The notes under the pieces: model-generated
What the model was told of the DNA's origin: nothing
Seen by the model: only the letters and a program-made list of their open reading frames with translations
Database searches by the model: none
NCBI GenBank assembly: GCA_963978895.1
Contig: OZ022241.1
Location: 13,154,856 to 13,218,855, forward strand
Source: Erpobdella octoculata
Taxonomy: Eukaryota; Annelida; Clitellata; Hirudinida; Erpobdellidae
Length of the DNA stretch: 64,000 bases
Reading direction: 5' to 3'
In this document: positions 11,558 to 23,041 of the stretch, in pieces
How the letters are laid out: every line of letters begins with the position of its first letter
How positions within the stretch are numbered: position 1 is the stretch's first letter
Made by a program: the position numbers and the translations under genes

Positions 11558-13843
11558 TTAAATTCCAGTTCTTGAATCAAGGGCAGCTTCCAGGTCTGAA
11601 ACTTCTCTGTACCTCACTCTCCATCTGGGACTTAAAAGTTTCATTTGATGGAATGAATTTCGATATTTCCATGCTATAAAAATAACTGTCATTCCAACCA
11701 GAACACCTGACAATGCAGTCGTACAAAAAACTGTAAGATATTTCGCCGCCTCTAACGGGGTATTTGACTTCAAGCTGCTCGGGCTGGCATTGAAGTCGTT
11801 GTGGGAAGCGGATGAATCTGATGAAGAAGAACACGATTCATATTCGGGTCGATACATGAAAAGAAAGTTGTCACCGTCCCAATTAGTTGATGCGGAAGAC
11901 TTTACAATCATGTCATTTGTGTTTCCACTGAAACTGCACTTGTAATTGTCGTCATCAGATTCCTTGACGATGCGCACTTGTGTTGAGTTCACCCATGACA
12001 GAAACGGCACGATATCGCAGTTGCAATCAAAAGGATTTGAACTCAGGTCGAGTTCTTCCAGGTTAAAAAACTTTTTTAAAACGTCAACATCCACACTTTT
12101 CAATGAATTTCCTGCCATAACAAGTTTCACCAATGTAGTCACACAAAGCACACCTGCATCCTTAAGTTTTTTAAATTTATTATTTTTTAGGCTAAGAGTC
12201 ACTAGATTATGCAAATGTGACAAAATATTGCAATCAACAAAATCGAGCTCGTTTTCTGAGAGGTCGAGCATTTTTAAGAATTGAAGATTCAAGAAAGGTT
12301 GATTTTCATGGTTGTAACTTTTCGAGAAAATGCGATAAAGTTTGTTTCCTTTTAAATTCAAGGTTTGAATGTTCGGAGTGGAACTGAAAATATTTCCATC
12401 AAAATCAGTGAGGTTGTTGTAACTGAAATCAATTTCTGAAAGAGTTTGACGTAAATGTTGAAAAATATTCAATCCTATTGAGGAGATAAAATTGTGAGAC
12501 ACGTCGAGTTTAGAGAGTCTTGAAAGACCAGAATTATCGATGATTTGTAGATTATTGAATGACAGATCAAGCGTAAGAATAATTGATGATTGCTTGAATG
12601 CATTTTCTGCAATGTGATGAATGTGATTATGACTGAGATTCAAAATCTGAAGATTGCGCAGGCCAACTAACCACAAGTTTGGAATGACTTGAAAATGATT
12701 ATAACTCAGATCGAGAGATTCAAGACCGAATAACTCGCTGATATTCAACATTGTCAAACGATTATCTTGAAGATAAATTCGTCTTAGTTTTTTTGAAGAT
12801 GATAAATTCTCGAGTTTTGTTAGTTTACCGAATTCTGCGTGCAAGGTTTCGAGTGACGAAAGATGACTGAAAAGTTCAGGTTCGATAAATTCAATGTCAC
12901 ATATGGAAACATCAAGAATCGAAAGCTCCTTGAAGCGTCCTAACATTCGCACTGTCAGGTTTGGTAGAAGAATTTCACTGAGATCTAAACGATTCATAAA
13001 ATTACTGCTCACGTTTGGTGCAAAAAGGCTGCCAAGAATAGATTCAACGTTTCTATGATTGAGCATATTGTTTGCAAGTGATAATGAACTGAGATTCAAA
13101 AGTCCATCGAAACTGCCGTTTTCTATTCGACTTATTCCACTTTCCGCTAAATTCAAAATCTCAAGCGGGGTTGTCCGAAGAGCTTTGAAATCATCGCTTA
13201 ATATCCAGTGGATTTTATTACGACTCAAATCAAGATGTCTCAGATTTGTCATTTGGGAATATGACTCGTCGACAGATGCGCCTTCTATTTCATTATAACT
13301 TAAATTTAAAATTTCTAAATTTGGAGCAAAGCGAGAAAGTGCAAGTGGAAGACGCGTCAATAAATTGAGACTCAAATTGATTTCTTTCAAATTCCATGCA
13401 CTGCAGTTGTTTGAAACAACATTGAAATTCTGAATTCTGTTTCCTCCCAAATCTAATTCTTGCAAGCGATGAAGGTTACAAAAGGAACTGGTATTTATGA
13501 ATGTCATTTCGTTGCGTTCCAAAACCAGTAAAAGAAGATTGCCTGCCACTGAGAAAGAGTCGTCAGATATGAAAGCAATTCGATTGTCTTCTAAATACAG
13601 TCGTTTCGTATTGTGACTGAACTTCGGCAAATGATCCAATCCTCGATGACTGCAGTCGACAGTTTCGTCGTAGTTGAAACAATCACATTGAGATGGACAT
13701 TGTCCATAGTGACGTGTTGAAGATGGAGAAGGGCTGGAAAGTGTGTCAGTCACGTCATCTGTCTCCAGACTTCTGACAACTACAATAAATATTGCACAAA
13801 GAGGAGAAAGTCGTTTGAAAGCAGAAGTTGGTACGTTCAACAT
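11558..13843 (-). CDS. LRR transmembrane receptor, left copy
   Basis: A 761-residue single-exon type I membrane protein. A hydrophobic stretch at residues 13-24 is a likely signal peptide. Next comes an N-terminal LRR cap with cysteines 49, 53, 55 and 64, then about 20 leucine-rich repeats (residues 77-600, consensus LxxLxLSxNxI). A C-terminal cap follows (NPFDCNC at 603-609, C636, C671), then a Ser-rich juxtamembrane stretch, one membrane span at about 701-725 and a 36-residue basic tail. The ectodomain resembles Toll-like receptors and related LRR adhesion or immune receptors, but there is no TIR domain and no ITAM-like motif, so signalling would need a partner. The ATG is the first in frame after stops and precedes the signal peptide. 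The ligand is unknown. It differs from the right copy at residues 42, 191, 245, 280, 317, 498, 534, 543 and 593. Confidence 0.93.
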   Translation of the reverse strand: MLNVPTSAFKRLSPLCAIFIVVVRSLETDDVTDTLSSPSPSSTRHYGQCPSQCDCFNYDETVDCSHRGLDHLPKFSHNTKRLYLEDNRIAFISDDSFSVAGNLLLLVLERNEMTFINTSSFCNLHRLQELDLGGNRIQNFNVVSNNCSAWNLKEINLSLNLLTRLPLALSRFAPNLEILNLSYNEIEGASVDESYSQMTNLRHLDLSRNKIHWILSDDFKALRTTPLEILNLAESGISRIENGSFDGLLNLSSLSLANNMLNHRNVESILGSLFAPNVSSNFMNRLDLSEILLPNLTVRMLGRFKELSILDVSICDIEFIEPELFSHLSSLETLHAEFGKLTKLENLSSSKKLRRIYLQDNRLTMLNISELFGLESLDLSYNHFQVIPNLWLVGLRNLQILNLSHNHIHHIAENAFKQSSIILTLDLSFNNLQIIDNSGLSRLSKLDVSHNFISSIGLNIFQHLRQTLSEIDFSYNNLTDFDGNIFSSTPNIQTLNLKGNKLYRIFSKSYNHENQPFLNLQFLKMLDLSENELDFVDCNILSHLHNLVTLSLKNNKFKKLKDAGVLCVTTLVKLVMAGNSLKSVDVDVLKKFFNLEELDLSSNPFDCNCDIVPFLSWVNSTQVRIVKESDDDNYKCSFSGNTNDMIVKSSASTNWDGDNFLFMYRPEYESCSSSSDSSASHNDFNASPSSLKSNTPLEAAKYLTVFCTTALSGVLVGMTVIFIAWKYRNSFHQMKLLSPRWRVRYREVSDLEAALDSRTGI

Positions 13844-14445
13844 TGATCAGGTTTTCTCTACAATTAAAATAAAGAAAAAATAGATAAATTAAATTCAGGA
13901 CATAAATTGTTATCCAATTGTGTTAAGTGGAATTTCAGATTATATAAAAGTGAAAAAGCAATAGAAATCCGTAGTTGGTGTAGTTAATATTGTGAAGGAA
14001 GACAAGAAAATTGCAGGTTTTTATATCAATGAGAACGAACTGTTCTTCGAGTTATGATTGCATGACTCGCAAAATACCCCCCCCCCTATCCATATATGAG
14101 CACATACAACACATACACACTTACATAATTACCCACACATACACACACATAATTACTCAGACATACACACACATACAGCAAATGAAAATATCAACACACT
14201 TCATTTACTCAATCTTTCAAAACACGAAAAAATTGCACGCCTGTTTGCACTTTCGTGTTTTAATTTATAAACTGTCCAGGACTACGGGGGATGTTGATGG
14301 TGATGATGATGATTATGATGATGGTGATGATGATGATGATGATGGTGATGATGATAGTGATGATGTTGATGGTGATGATGATAGTGGTAGCTGTGATGAT
14401 GATGATGATACCTAAATTGTTGTTTTTTAAATGTAAACAAGCAGG
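13844..14445. other. Upstream region of left LRR gene with CA and GAT microsatellites
   Basis: Contains a C tract (about 14078-14087), an imperfect ACACAT region (14100-14180) and an imperfect GAT/GTGATGATGAT tract (14289-14412). All are also present, with different lengths, on the right arm (54780-55110). No TATA box could be assigned with confidence. Confidence 0.7.
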
Positions 14446-14682
14446 TTGTTTTGTCATTGTCGTGGATGTTTGAAAACAAACAGAAACGAGGAAGCTGGAA
14501 AGAATGGTGCATGGAAAGATTTTATCGTGGTGCCCTCGAGAAGGAAATATTATTACGAGCCTTGTATATCTCTAAATCAATACGCCAGCCGTTCGAAAGG
14601 TTTTTGTTCGACACGCAATCATATGGTCGGGGCATGGGATTATGAAGACTTGAAGATTTGTTATATAAGATGTTTGACCTGA
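14446..14682 (+). other. Block conserved between arms upstream of the LRR gene (left)
   Basis: A 237-base block identical or nearly so to 54513-54749, because open frames of 78 and 64 codons in two different phases give the same proteins on both arms. It lies between two GAT microsatellites that do vary in length. Neither frame has a recognisable domain, and conservation in two frames at once points to DNA identity rather than protein constraint. It may be regulatory, an untranslated exon, or simply young duplicate DNA. Confidence 0.5.
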
Positions 14683-14767
14683 ACTGTAAAGACATCAGTC
14701 ATTTGAATGTTTGTCCTAAATGAACGTGATGCTCTGCTGAAGATTATTTAGGTCATTTCCAATTATC

Positions 14768-14943
<176 letters not shown>

Positions 14944-16130
14944 TGATGATGACTTTTAGATTTAATGACAAAGTTTTCACTTATTAGATATATTATATTT
15001 TATTATAAATGAATTATGTTAGTAATAATCCAATCTGATATTTTAAAATGATTATGACATGCTTTGTCGTATATTTGCTATAAATGTAATCAGTTTGGTT
15101 AAAACTTGAAAATAATTGTCTAGTATTTCTTATTTTGTGCGATTTCTAGTGAGACAAGAGGAACACAAATAAAACTAATGAAGCATAAAAAGACGATACG
15201 AATGTCATAATAAGAATCAGTCATGTGCGTGCAATCGAATTTATCAATATATTTATGATGAACAAATTATTTAGTTCTTATTTAGAGAATAATTTAGTCT
15301 AAATTGTTAATAATAATATTACTATTTATTTGATTTTAATGATCAGGAAAAATAAAAATAATTTAAACTTACCGTTTATTTGAAAAAAGAAATTTATTAA
15401 TTAATCTTAAAGTTATTAGAATGTCAAGTTTTTAAATTCTATTACATTTTAATGATAATTAATTTTAAATTAAATACAACATTTTTCAATAAAACGAATA
15501 ATTACGAGGAATTAATTACAAACAAAATAAAATTATAAATTTGTTGATAATTAAATATTTTATTATATATTGCAACATGAGGTACTTCCCGAAAGATGTG
15601 TTGGTTATAAGAACACGAGGAAGAGAACTAAGTGTGCTGGTCAGAATTTGTATAAATCTCTATCTCCCGCACACTCTCCTCTTTCTCCCTCTCCTCTCTT
15701 TCTATCTCTCTCTCTCTCTCTCTCCCTTTCTCTCTTTCTCTCTTTTCTCTCTTTCTCGTTTCTTTTATTTCCTATCCTCCGTTTTTTTCTCATCTTGTTT
15801 GATGGAACGGGTTTCCTATTATTAAACCAGACATCATATTTGATGACGTGATCGATATAATAACTTCTGATTGGTGGAAGTCAGTCTATTAATAAATGAC
15901 CTTCACATTGTGATATACATCACCAACCTTTTCCACTTTCATGCTTCAGTGACCTTCAGGAAACATTTTCTACATTTTTACTGTTTTATTATATTTAAAC
16001 AACAAAAATAAATCAAATTCTCCAATGAATAAATGAATGAGGAAATCATTTCATGCAAATATGTGAATGTCCAGGTGTTTTAAGATTCAACAGGTGCAAA
16101 CAAGTTCAGTTTAAGTTCGCCATTATAAAT
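14944..16130. other. Intergenic part of left arm, no gene seen
   Basis: AT-rich sequence matching 51170-54290 inverted. It contains a CT tract (15680-15760) and the uninterrupted SINE target AAACATTTTCTACA at 15961-15974. The plus-strand frames across the CT tract are low-complexity artefacts. Confidence 0.7.
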
Positions 16131-18180
16131 GTTCATGTTCACCATTAAAAATTAAATACCTCAAAAGTTAAAGAGTGTTATGAATTTTAAAATGGCAATT
16201 TATAGAAGTATTTTTTAGTTAAAAACTGCTTAGTGAAAAATTAAATCCAAATAACTCATTATGAATCTTTTGATAAATAAAATTATTAAAACTTTTCAAA
16301 TGAAATAAATGATTTCATAACGGGTGTATTTTAAGTCTAGCTGTCAAACACATGTGCCCCCGGAGCAGGTGGGTTCCAAATTATTGCTCATTGAAGCCGG
16401 ACTACCACTGTGCCACTGAGGCAAGTCAAGTCGATCGGTCACTCCATTTCTTTCCTGTTACAAAGTCAAGTGGCAGGGTTCCAGAAATTTTATTGAAATA
16501 TAAAGCAAAAATTAAACTTACTAGTCTAATTTGAAGTGGTAATGCAGAGAGTAAAAAAATTTGTTAATTTGTTAACTTGAATAGATTCACTCGATTTTTC
16601 ATAGTTAATTACAGTTTTTAGTGTTCCTACTTGCAAAGTAGCGTGTTGTTTAGTAGTTTTAGTTGAACTGAGCTATTTGCAGCTAACAGTGCGTATGGTT
16701 AGTAACATTAATTATAGATAACAATTAACTTCTCGTTTTTTATCACGAAATAAAAACGCGGCTCTAAATTAAGCTGCATGTGGTGTCTGGTTTTAAAATG
16801 CACTAAACTATTGTGGAATTTTTTTCTCAGAATGGAGAACTTTGTGAGCTCGCGAGCTTCTTACATCCTTTTTAACAAAATCCTGGAAATGCAGTTTCTT
16901 CATTTAGCTCATAAATTCGATCGGAGAAATCGCTAGTATGAACAAGATTACACATCCCTGGTTGATATGCACGGTTAGTTTTCCATGTTCTTGTTCTATT
17001 CCTCCACGTTCCTCTTCAGCAAGCTTCAGCATTCTCAAAGGTTTTTGACTTTATTTTTCACCAGGAAAATGTATTGTTGCAGTTTTTGTTTGTAGTCCAA
17101 TACCTACTTGGAATTTTTGTTAGGAAAACTTTAAAAAGTTTACACAAAATTGCATTCAATTGTACAATAATAATTCAGCTTAAAACAAACGTTTACAACC
17201 GTAACAAATATTTTAGTCTCAAATTTGATCCTCCTACGCACTCAACAAATTGCACGACACCGTCAAAGCAAATGACAAAGCACGAATCAGGAGTTGCAAA
17301 CGAATTACTTCTTGTTGTGCTCTCACGATCTTGCAGATACGTCTTGCTGTTCATGTTCGTTAAGTTCACTCTTCAGCACATTCATACATGCTGGCGACTG
17401 CTGTTTTGTCGCAAGTTTGTGACAAACCACAAAAGAACATGTGCCACTTCATACGAAATTATTGTGCGTATTAATTATTTACGTAATCAGGTATACGAGA
17501 AATAATTTCGACGTATACTCTGTTCATTAAATGAATAAGTAAATAAACAATTCATGAAATTAAGAGCAAACAAATTCCGTCTACAAATTCTAACGGTAGA
17601 CAGTTTTCATCCTCACAATTCATTTTTTCTCTGTTTGAAGTGACGTTAGGTTGCCTGAAACCAGCATGATTCATTTGCCTTATAAAACATTTCTATAGTG
17701 GTCATGATTATGATATAACTCACGAATCATGCATGAAATGAACATGCAAAAAATTGGGAAATAAAATACTTGAAACTCAGACAATTCATTCAAATTGCAT
17801 TCAACTAAAAGAATTTAAGATTTTTTTGAAACTACGCACTGTCGGCTCTATCTCTACTTAAATTCATCTCACGAAAATAACTTCTAAGAACTGCAATAAA
17901 TTTTATATATTTGATTATATTTCAAAAGTGATTGTATTTAAAGAGGAGAAATTCACAAAAGAAGGTTTTTTTGGAGATCCGAAGAGAAATGCAATAAATC
18001 TAATTAAATAAATTTAAAGACCCGTTTTGTTTATTAGACGCACCCATGTTTTCTGAAAAAATTTTATTTTACGAAATTAGCGAAAAATCGCATCGAAAAT
18101 TTTAAATCACAAACTTGAAATAAAGACAGAAATTAAATTTAAAAAAATTTTAAATGTCAAGAAAAAAATTAAATTCCTGA
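16131..18180. other. Arm-specific and spacer DNA, no gene recognised
   Basis: 16140-16900 lacks a right-arm match. 16905-17015 matches 50815-50935 inverted. A 143-codon plus-strand frame at 17074-17505 has no recognisable domain. A possible polyadenylation signal for the neighbouring KLF gene (AATAAA on the minus strand) lies at 18030-18035, about 150 bases past its stop. Confidence 0.55.
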
Positions 18181-18183
18181 GTT

Positions 18184-19308
18184 TTACGGCTTGCTGTGTC
18201 TCTTTGTGTGAAGAGAAAGATGGTCGCTTCTTGCAAATGCTCTGCCGCAGACCAAACAGTGGAAGGGTCTCAATCCGGTATGCTTACGGTAGTGACGGGT
18301 CAATTCGTCGGACCTGGCAAACTTCCATCCACAAGAAGGCCAGTTACAATGGAAAGGTTTTTCTCCAGTGTGAGTTCTGATGTGAGCTTTCAAGTGCGAC
18401 GTTTTACTGTAGATTTTCGAACATCCCGAGAATGGGCATGCATGAATAAGACAACCAGCTCTACTCGCTAGAGGTCGTCTTTTACCTCTTTTGCGCGGAA
18501 TGATTGAGTAAGGAAGAAGTGGAAATGAGTCACTCTTGGGAGAGTTTTGGAAGTCTTCCGGTGAAGTCATGTACTTGAGTTGTTGTTGCATCATTTCAAG
18601 TGTTATTTGAGGCTGCACGTGGAGGAAATTTCTCTGCTGTTGATTTTGTGGAGAAATTGGAGGAGTGAGGGGAAGTTGGAATGAATTAGCTGAGTGAAAA
18701 GATTCGCTCAGAAACAATGGTTGAGAGAATGTAGGTTGGTATTGAAAATACTGCCTGTGTATGCTGATTTGTTGTTCACCACTTGGAACTTCCGCAAACA
18801 GTTTTTGATTATTTGGTTTTGCTTCGACAGATATTTCTTTTTTAACAATTTGTGGCTTTTCGATACTACTCAATAGGTCTTCTACAAATTTGCTGTTTAT
18901 GTATATTTCGTTCAAATCAGATCCGTTGTGGAACCATTCGTTCTCCACCTCTTGTGGAAGTTCTTGAGTCAATATTGACTCCATACTCTGTTCTTCTTCT
19001 GGTTCAGTTTTGATCTTGACGTTTTTGTAGTTTTCTGATTCTTGATAAATGCTCATTCCTTCTTCGAGTTCATTCAGAATTGAATTCAAATCTTGTAAGT
19101 CCTGGTCGTCGATGAACGAAAGAGAAGGGCGAGGAGTGAAAAGGTTTTGCAGTGCAACGCAGTCCTGGTTGTCGATAAACGAAGGAGAAATTGGAGGAGT
19201 GATAAGATTTTGTTGTGCAATGGAAGATATGAAGTTCGGTAATGCTGATACCTGGAGTCTGTCTCCCATGAAGTCTGACAGCAGATGTGATTGTTGCATG
19301 TATTCCAT
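18184..19308 (-). CDS. Krüppel-like factor (three C-terminal C2H2 zinc fingers)
   Basis: A 374-residue intronless coding region. Three zinc fingers end the protein: C291-C296-H309-H313, C321-C326-H339-H343 and C351-C354-H367-H371, joined by TGEKPF and TGLRPF linkers. Finger helices [16 protein letters not shown] and RSDHLSLH have the KLF/SP arrangement that binds GC-rich or CACCC boxes. The final HSKP just after finger 3 and the basic PRKRGKRRP (271-279), a probable nuclear signal, fit KLF rather than SP. The long N-terminal half is Gln- and Ser-rich with two SUMO-type sites, IKTE (99-102) and VKKE (155-158), which in vertebrate KLFs modulate activation against repression. TPPISP motifs at 38-43 and 215-220 and an internal repeat at about 35-72 are unusual. 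Subfamily orthology is not assignable by eye. Confidence 0.93.
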   Translation of the reverse strand: MEYMQQSHLLSDFMGDRLQVSALPNFISSIAQQNLITPPISPSFIDNQDCVALQNLFTPRPSLSFIDDQDLQDLNSILNELEEGMSIYQESENYKNVKIKTEPEEEQSMESILTQELPQEVENEWFHNGSDLNEIYINSKFVEDLLSSIEKPQIVKKEISVEAKPNNQKLFAEVPSGEQQISIHRQYFQYQPTFSQPLFLSESFHSANSFQLPLTPPISPQNQQQRNFLHVQPQITLEMMQQQLKYMTSPEDFQNSPKSDSFPLLPYSIIPRKRGKRRPLASRAGCLIHACPFSGCSKIYSKTSHLKAHIRTHTGEKPFHCNWPSCGWKFARSDELTRHYRKHTGLRPFHCLVCGRAFARSDHLSLHTKRHSKP

Positions 19309-21790
19309 CTTTGTTTCTGCTCGAGAATTTATTTCACGATCTTTTGTTATTTTATGAGAAGTAATCGAAAAGTTACAAAATTGAAATAAAATAAAATGAA
19401 AATGTTTTCAATAAGTCGAAAATTAAAAAAAATTATCGAAAAGTACGTTGACAAGAAAATGCTGTTTCGAAAATGAATATTTTCAGAAAACAAGCTGTTT
19501 ATCACGGAATGTCTAACAATAGTCACAAAAATAGTAACCAATAGAATCGGATCCTTATTTTTAGAGGCTATAAAAGCTTTTGGGTGACTATGTCATAACA
19601 TTTTTGACGAAATCTTGAAAGACTAACGTCATGAAAAATAGTTTAAGGTTACATACTTACACACATTTTGAGTAAAATCATAAGTTTGCTACTTGAGAAG
19701 AAAGCATCAGCTGTTTCAACAAAATGCTTTTTTATAGAAATAACTTATTTATAATTTTTCCTTGTTAAATTCATCTCCTTTTTGTTTTCCACCGTCAATT
19801 ACAAATAAAATTGCATAAGAAATAATGCTACATCATTTACCGAGATGCAGTTTCAGTGCCAAACAGCGAAAACTAAGTCTTACAAGAAGTCACAGCAATT
19901 CAAAACAAATTTTTCTCTGTTAGAGATTCATATTAAAATTATCTTAGTATGTATTTTATAAGTCAACGCAATGTCTTAAATCAATTGAATTTAAAATGCA
20001 GAGAAACAAGAAGTAAATTAAAATATAGTTCAGTAAACATGTTGTAAGGTCTGAGATCGGAAAGCAGTAATGTCGGGTTGATTGTGTGAAATCTTCCATT
20101 GGTCTGTGAAGAGTGAATGTTTGTTAACACGAACAGTTGAAACCCCATTGAAACCTTCCATTTTTTCTCATGACCTTTTAGAAAGGTTATTCACTTAACA
20201 TCTTAGTACTAAATTGAGGAGATTTATTGGAAAGTTGTGGTTCAATACATTGTATCTGATTAACCGTTATTTAATTTACTGCAACAAATGTGTAAACAAG
20301 TTATAGTTCGGTAGCGACAAAAAAATCCACGATCATAAGTTCTGCGTTCTGTCTATGATTTTATTAATTAGAATAACAGAATTTTTTTAAAATTAACTTA
20401 TAAATCCGGTAACAGAATGTGTTCGCCCCCATTCTAGATGTTTCGTCTTCCCGACGATTGGCCTCAAATTTATTTAGTCATTTCGCCACATTTCTGGATT
20501 AATTTGTCGACCCATCATCCGCAATCCTGTTCACTTCAGTTTTTTTTTATTTTTCAGTCTAATAACAATTGCTGCCCTTTTGAAATAGTCTTAAAACGTT
20601 TTTCCAGAAATTGCACTATAAAATGTAATCTTGCGGAAGCCATAGAATTAGGATTCGTGACTTTTGGCTCTTAAACGGAGAAAACGAATTGAAGAAAAAA
20701 AATTTTGAATTTTAATATATTTTATTTATGAGCTTTGAAATGTGACAGGTGTGACTTAATTCATTAAAGAGTGGTCGAAGTTCTGTCACATTATGACAGG
20801 AGTTAAACAAAGAAGAGATTGTTGTTATGCTGCAGCAGAACGATCCCAATACCGGAACATCTCTTGCTGGCGTATGAAACATATTCCGTCATGCTTAAAA
20901 TAACATAAAAACATTTTTATTAATCACTGAATATTACTACATAAGAAGAGTGATATAAAAAATAATAATAAAAAAAATAGAAAAGTAATAAATAACAGAA
21001 TATTAAGTATTACATAATAAAGTGATCATTATTTAACAGAACATCGTGAACACAATCCCTGCCACAAAATTATTTAAACGCCGACTTGCATTTAGAAACT
21101 TCAAGAGCTGCTCAATAGAAAGGCCAACTCAACGCCAGCTCGTATTTACGTCATTAAATAGCCAATAGCAGTGCCAGTTCAATAAGTAAGATCATCCTCA
21201 TCGTTGTCATCATCATGTTGTTGTTGTTGTTTACTTCTTAGTAGATGATAATTAAGTGCAAACATATTATGCTTTCCAGCTCACTAGAAATCTTTGTTGA
21301 CTGTTTATTTAAGATCGAGGAATTGCAGTGCAAGACCGTGTCGTTGTTTACAGTGTTGTGAATCAGTCTGCTGCCAGTGGCGGATCCAGGAATTTCGTAA
21401 GGGGGGAGGGCCGAATTTTTTTTCAGCTTTTTTTTAAATTTTGATTGCTGTCGTTATAAAGCCCCTTGTTAGATATCTTGAATTTTTTATTTAGTAAAAC
21501 CAAACAAATGGAATCTAACTTAAACTTTAAATCTACTCGCATTTTCCCCCTCTTTTTTCCTTTTTTTCTCTTTCACTTTCTTTCGGTATTTTTTTTCTCT
21601 GGAGCAATATCAACACAAAACACATCTTTTTTTCATCATGGAGTTAGGTCATCAGACACTTAAAAGCTAAAATTAAGAGAACCATGAAAAACTTTTGTAA
21701 TTAAGCGGCTACTGATTGTTTACAATTTTTTGATGATAATAAGTCTATAAAATAGAAAAACATTGACCACATTCTTTTAAATATTTGATA
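19309..21790. other. Intergenic region upstream of the KLF gene
   Basis: AT-rich, with no frame longer than 80 codons and no recognisable domain. A TATAAAAG at 19568-19576 is on the plus strand and so does not serve the minus-strand KLF gene. A short repeat starting GTGGCGGATCCAGGAATTTC lies at 21376-21420. Confidence 0.6.
21376..21420 (+). repeat. GGCGGATCCAGGAATT terminal-type repeat, fragment
   Basis: The phrase ending in a run of Gs (GGGGGGAGGG) resembles the blocks at 24068-24112 and 24281-24330, which share CAGxAATTTTT followed by a G run. Such GC-rich ends are seen on degraded DNA transposons; no second end was found. Confidence 0.4.
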
Positions 21791-23041
21791 CTAGCGGGGT
21801 TACCCGGCGTTGCCCGGGGTTTTTAGAGGTTTTTCTAATGTTTGTCTCTCTCGCTCCCGTTCCCTTCTCCACTTTCCCGTTTTCGTAGCGTTCCCGGTCG
21901 CTTTTCCGCTCTCGGTCGTTTTCCAGCTCCCGGTCGCTTTCCCGCTCAGAAGTTTTGTTATCGATTTTCTCTCTTGCTCGCGTTTCCTTCCAAGCTTGCT
22001 CTCCCGATTCCAGTCGCTTTCCGCGTTCCCGGTCGCTTTACCGTTCTCGGTCGCTTTCCCGTTCCCGGTCGCTTTCCCGTTCCCGGTCGATTTCCCGTTC
22101 CCGGTCGCTTTCCCGTTCCCGGTCGCTTTACCGTTCTCGGTCGCTTTCCCGTTCCCGGTCGCTTTCCCGTTCCCGGTCGATTTCCCGTTCCCGGTCGCTT
22201 TCCCGTTCCCGGTCGCTTTCCCGTTCCCGGTCGCTTTCCCGTTCCCGCTCACGCTTGCTCTCCCGTTCCCGGTCATGCTTGCTCTCCCATTCCCGGTCAC
22301 GGTTGCTCTCCCGTTCCCGTTCACGCTCATTTTCTCTTTTACATTCTTTCATAACTTCTGTTAGCCTATAAAACGTAAAATAGATTTGCTAAGACTATAT
22401 ATATATATATATGAATGTTTGTGGGTTAGTTTGTCTATTATAGAAACGGGAAAGCGACCCGGAACGGACAGCGAGCGGGAACGGAAAAGCAAGCGTGAGC
22501 GGGAATGGGAGAGCAAACGTGAGCGGGAACGGGACAGCGACCGGGAACGGGAAAACGACCGGGAGCGGGACAGCGACCGGGAACGGGAAAACGACCGGGA
22601 GCGGGAAAGCGACCGGGAGCGGGAAAGCGACCGGCAGCGGGAAAACGACCGAAAACGGGAAAGCGAACAGGAGTGGGAAAGCAGGTGGGAAAGGAAATGG
22701 GAGAGAAAGAGACAAACATTAGAAAAACCTCTAAAAAACCTGGGCAACGCCGGGTATCTCCGCTAGTACATACATAAACACACACACAGACACACATACA
22801 TGCACATACACATACATACATACACACATACATACGCACATACATATATATATAGTTCCCGCTCGCTCACCCGCTCCGCTCCGCTTATTTTGTGACGGAT
22901 TTCAAAAATTTTTTTTTATTTTTGACTCCCATTGACTCTCAAGGTTGTGTGAAAATTTCATTACGATCGGATGAATGGTGTAGCAATGCATAAACGCCAT
23001 TAACATATATAGATACAAACATTCATTTTTATATATATAGA
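21791..23041 (-). mobile_element. Hel-B Helitron, outer copy with a nested inverted copy
   Basis: The minus-strand 3' end is CTAG (21791-21794) next to a stem CCCGG, loop GCAACG, CCGGG. The 5' end is TCTATATATATAAAAATGAA at 23041, flanked by A. The body from about 21990 to 22255 is a minisatellite of about a dozen 18-base units CCCGTTCCCGGTCGCTTT, followed by CA- and CATA-rich DNA (22768-22852) and the conserved subterminal block ATTACGATCGGATGAATGG. All reading frames here, including the Ser-Arg-rich ones, come from the minisatellite. An opposite-orientation copy sits inside at 22395-22766. Confidence 0.75.
22395..22766 (+). mobile_element. Hel-B Helitron, nested inverted copy
   Basis: Plus orientation: it begins CTATATATATATATATGAAT near 22395, carries an 18-base-unit minisatellite of the complementary sense, and ends with the hairpin CCTGG, GCAACG, CCGGG and CTAG (22763-22766) followed by T. 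Confidence 0.75.

Noticed and set aside
16345..16425. tRNA-like sequence with A-box-like TGGCACAGTGGTAGT on the minus strand (16401-16415)
   Set aside because: The matching B box is not found on the same strand (GGTTCCAAAT lies on the plus strand) and no cloverleaf could be drawn, so it is at most a decayed tRNA-derived SINE.
17074..17505. 143-codon plus-strand frame downstream of the KLF gene
   Set aside because: No domain or signal recognised, AT-rich codon use, and it overlaps probable 3' flank of the KLF gene on the other strand.
21990..22255. Regular short repeats that might suggest a CRISPR array
   Set aside because: The units are contiguous 18-base minisatellite repeats with no unique spacers, in a eukaryotic genome.
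21800..22766. Long frames rich in Ser-Arg, Phe-Pro-Val or Pro-Gly-Arg-Phe, resembling SR-type proteins
   Set aside because: An 18-base minisatellite inside Helitrons is open in several frames on both strands; there is no start context, domain or non-repeat coding sequence.
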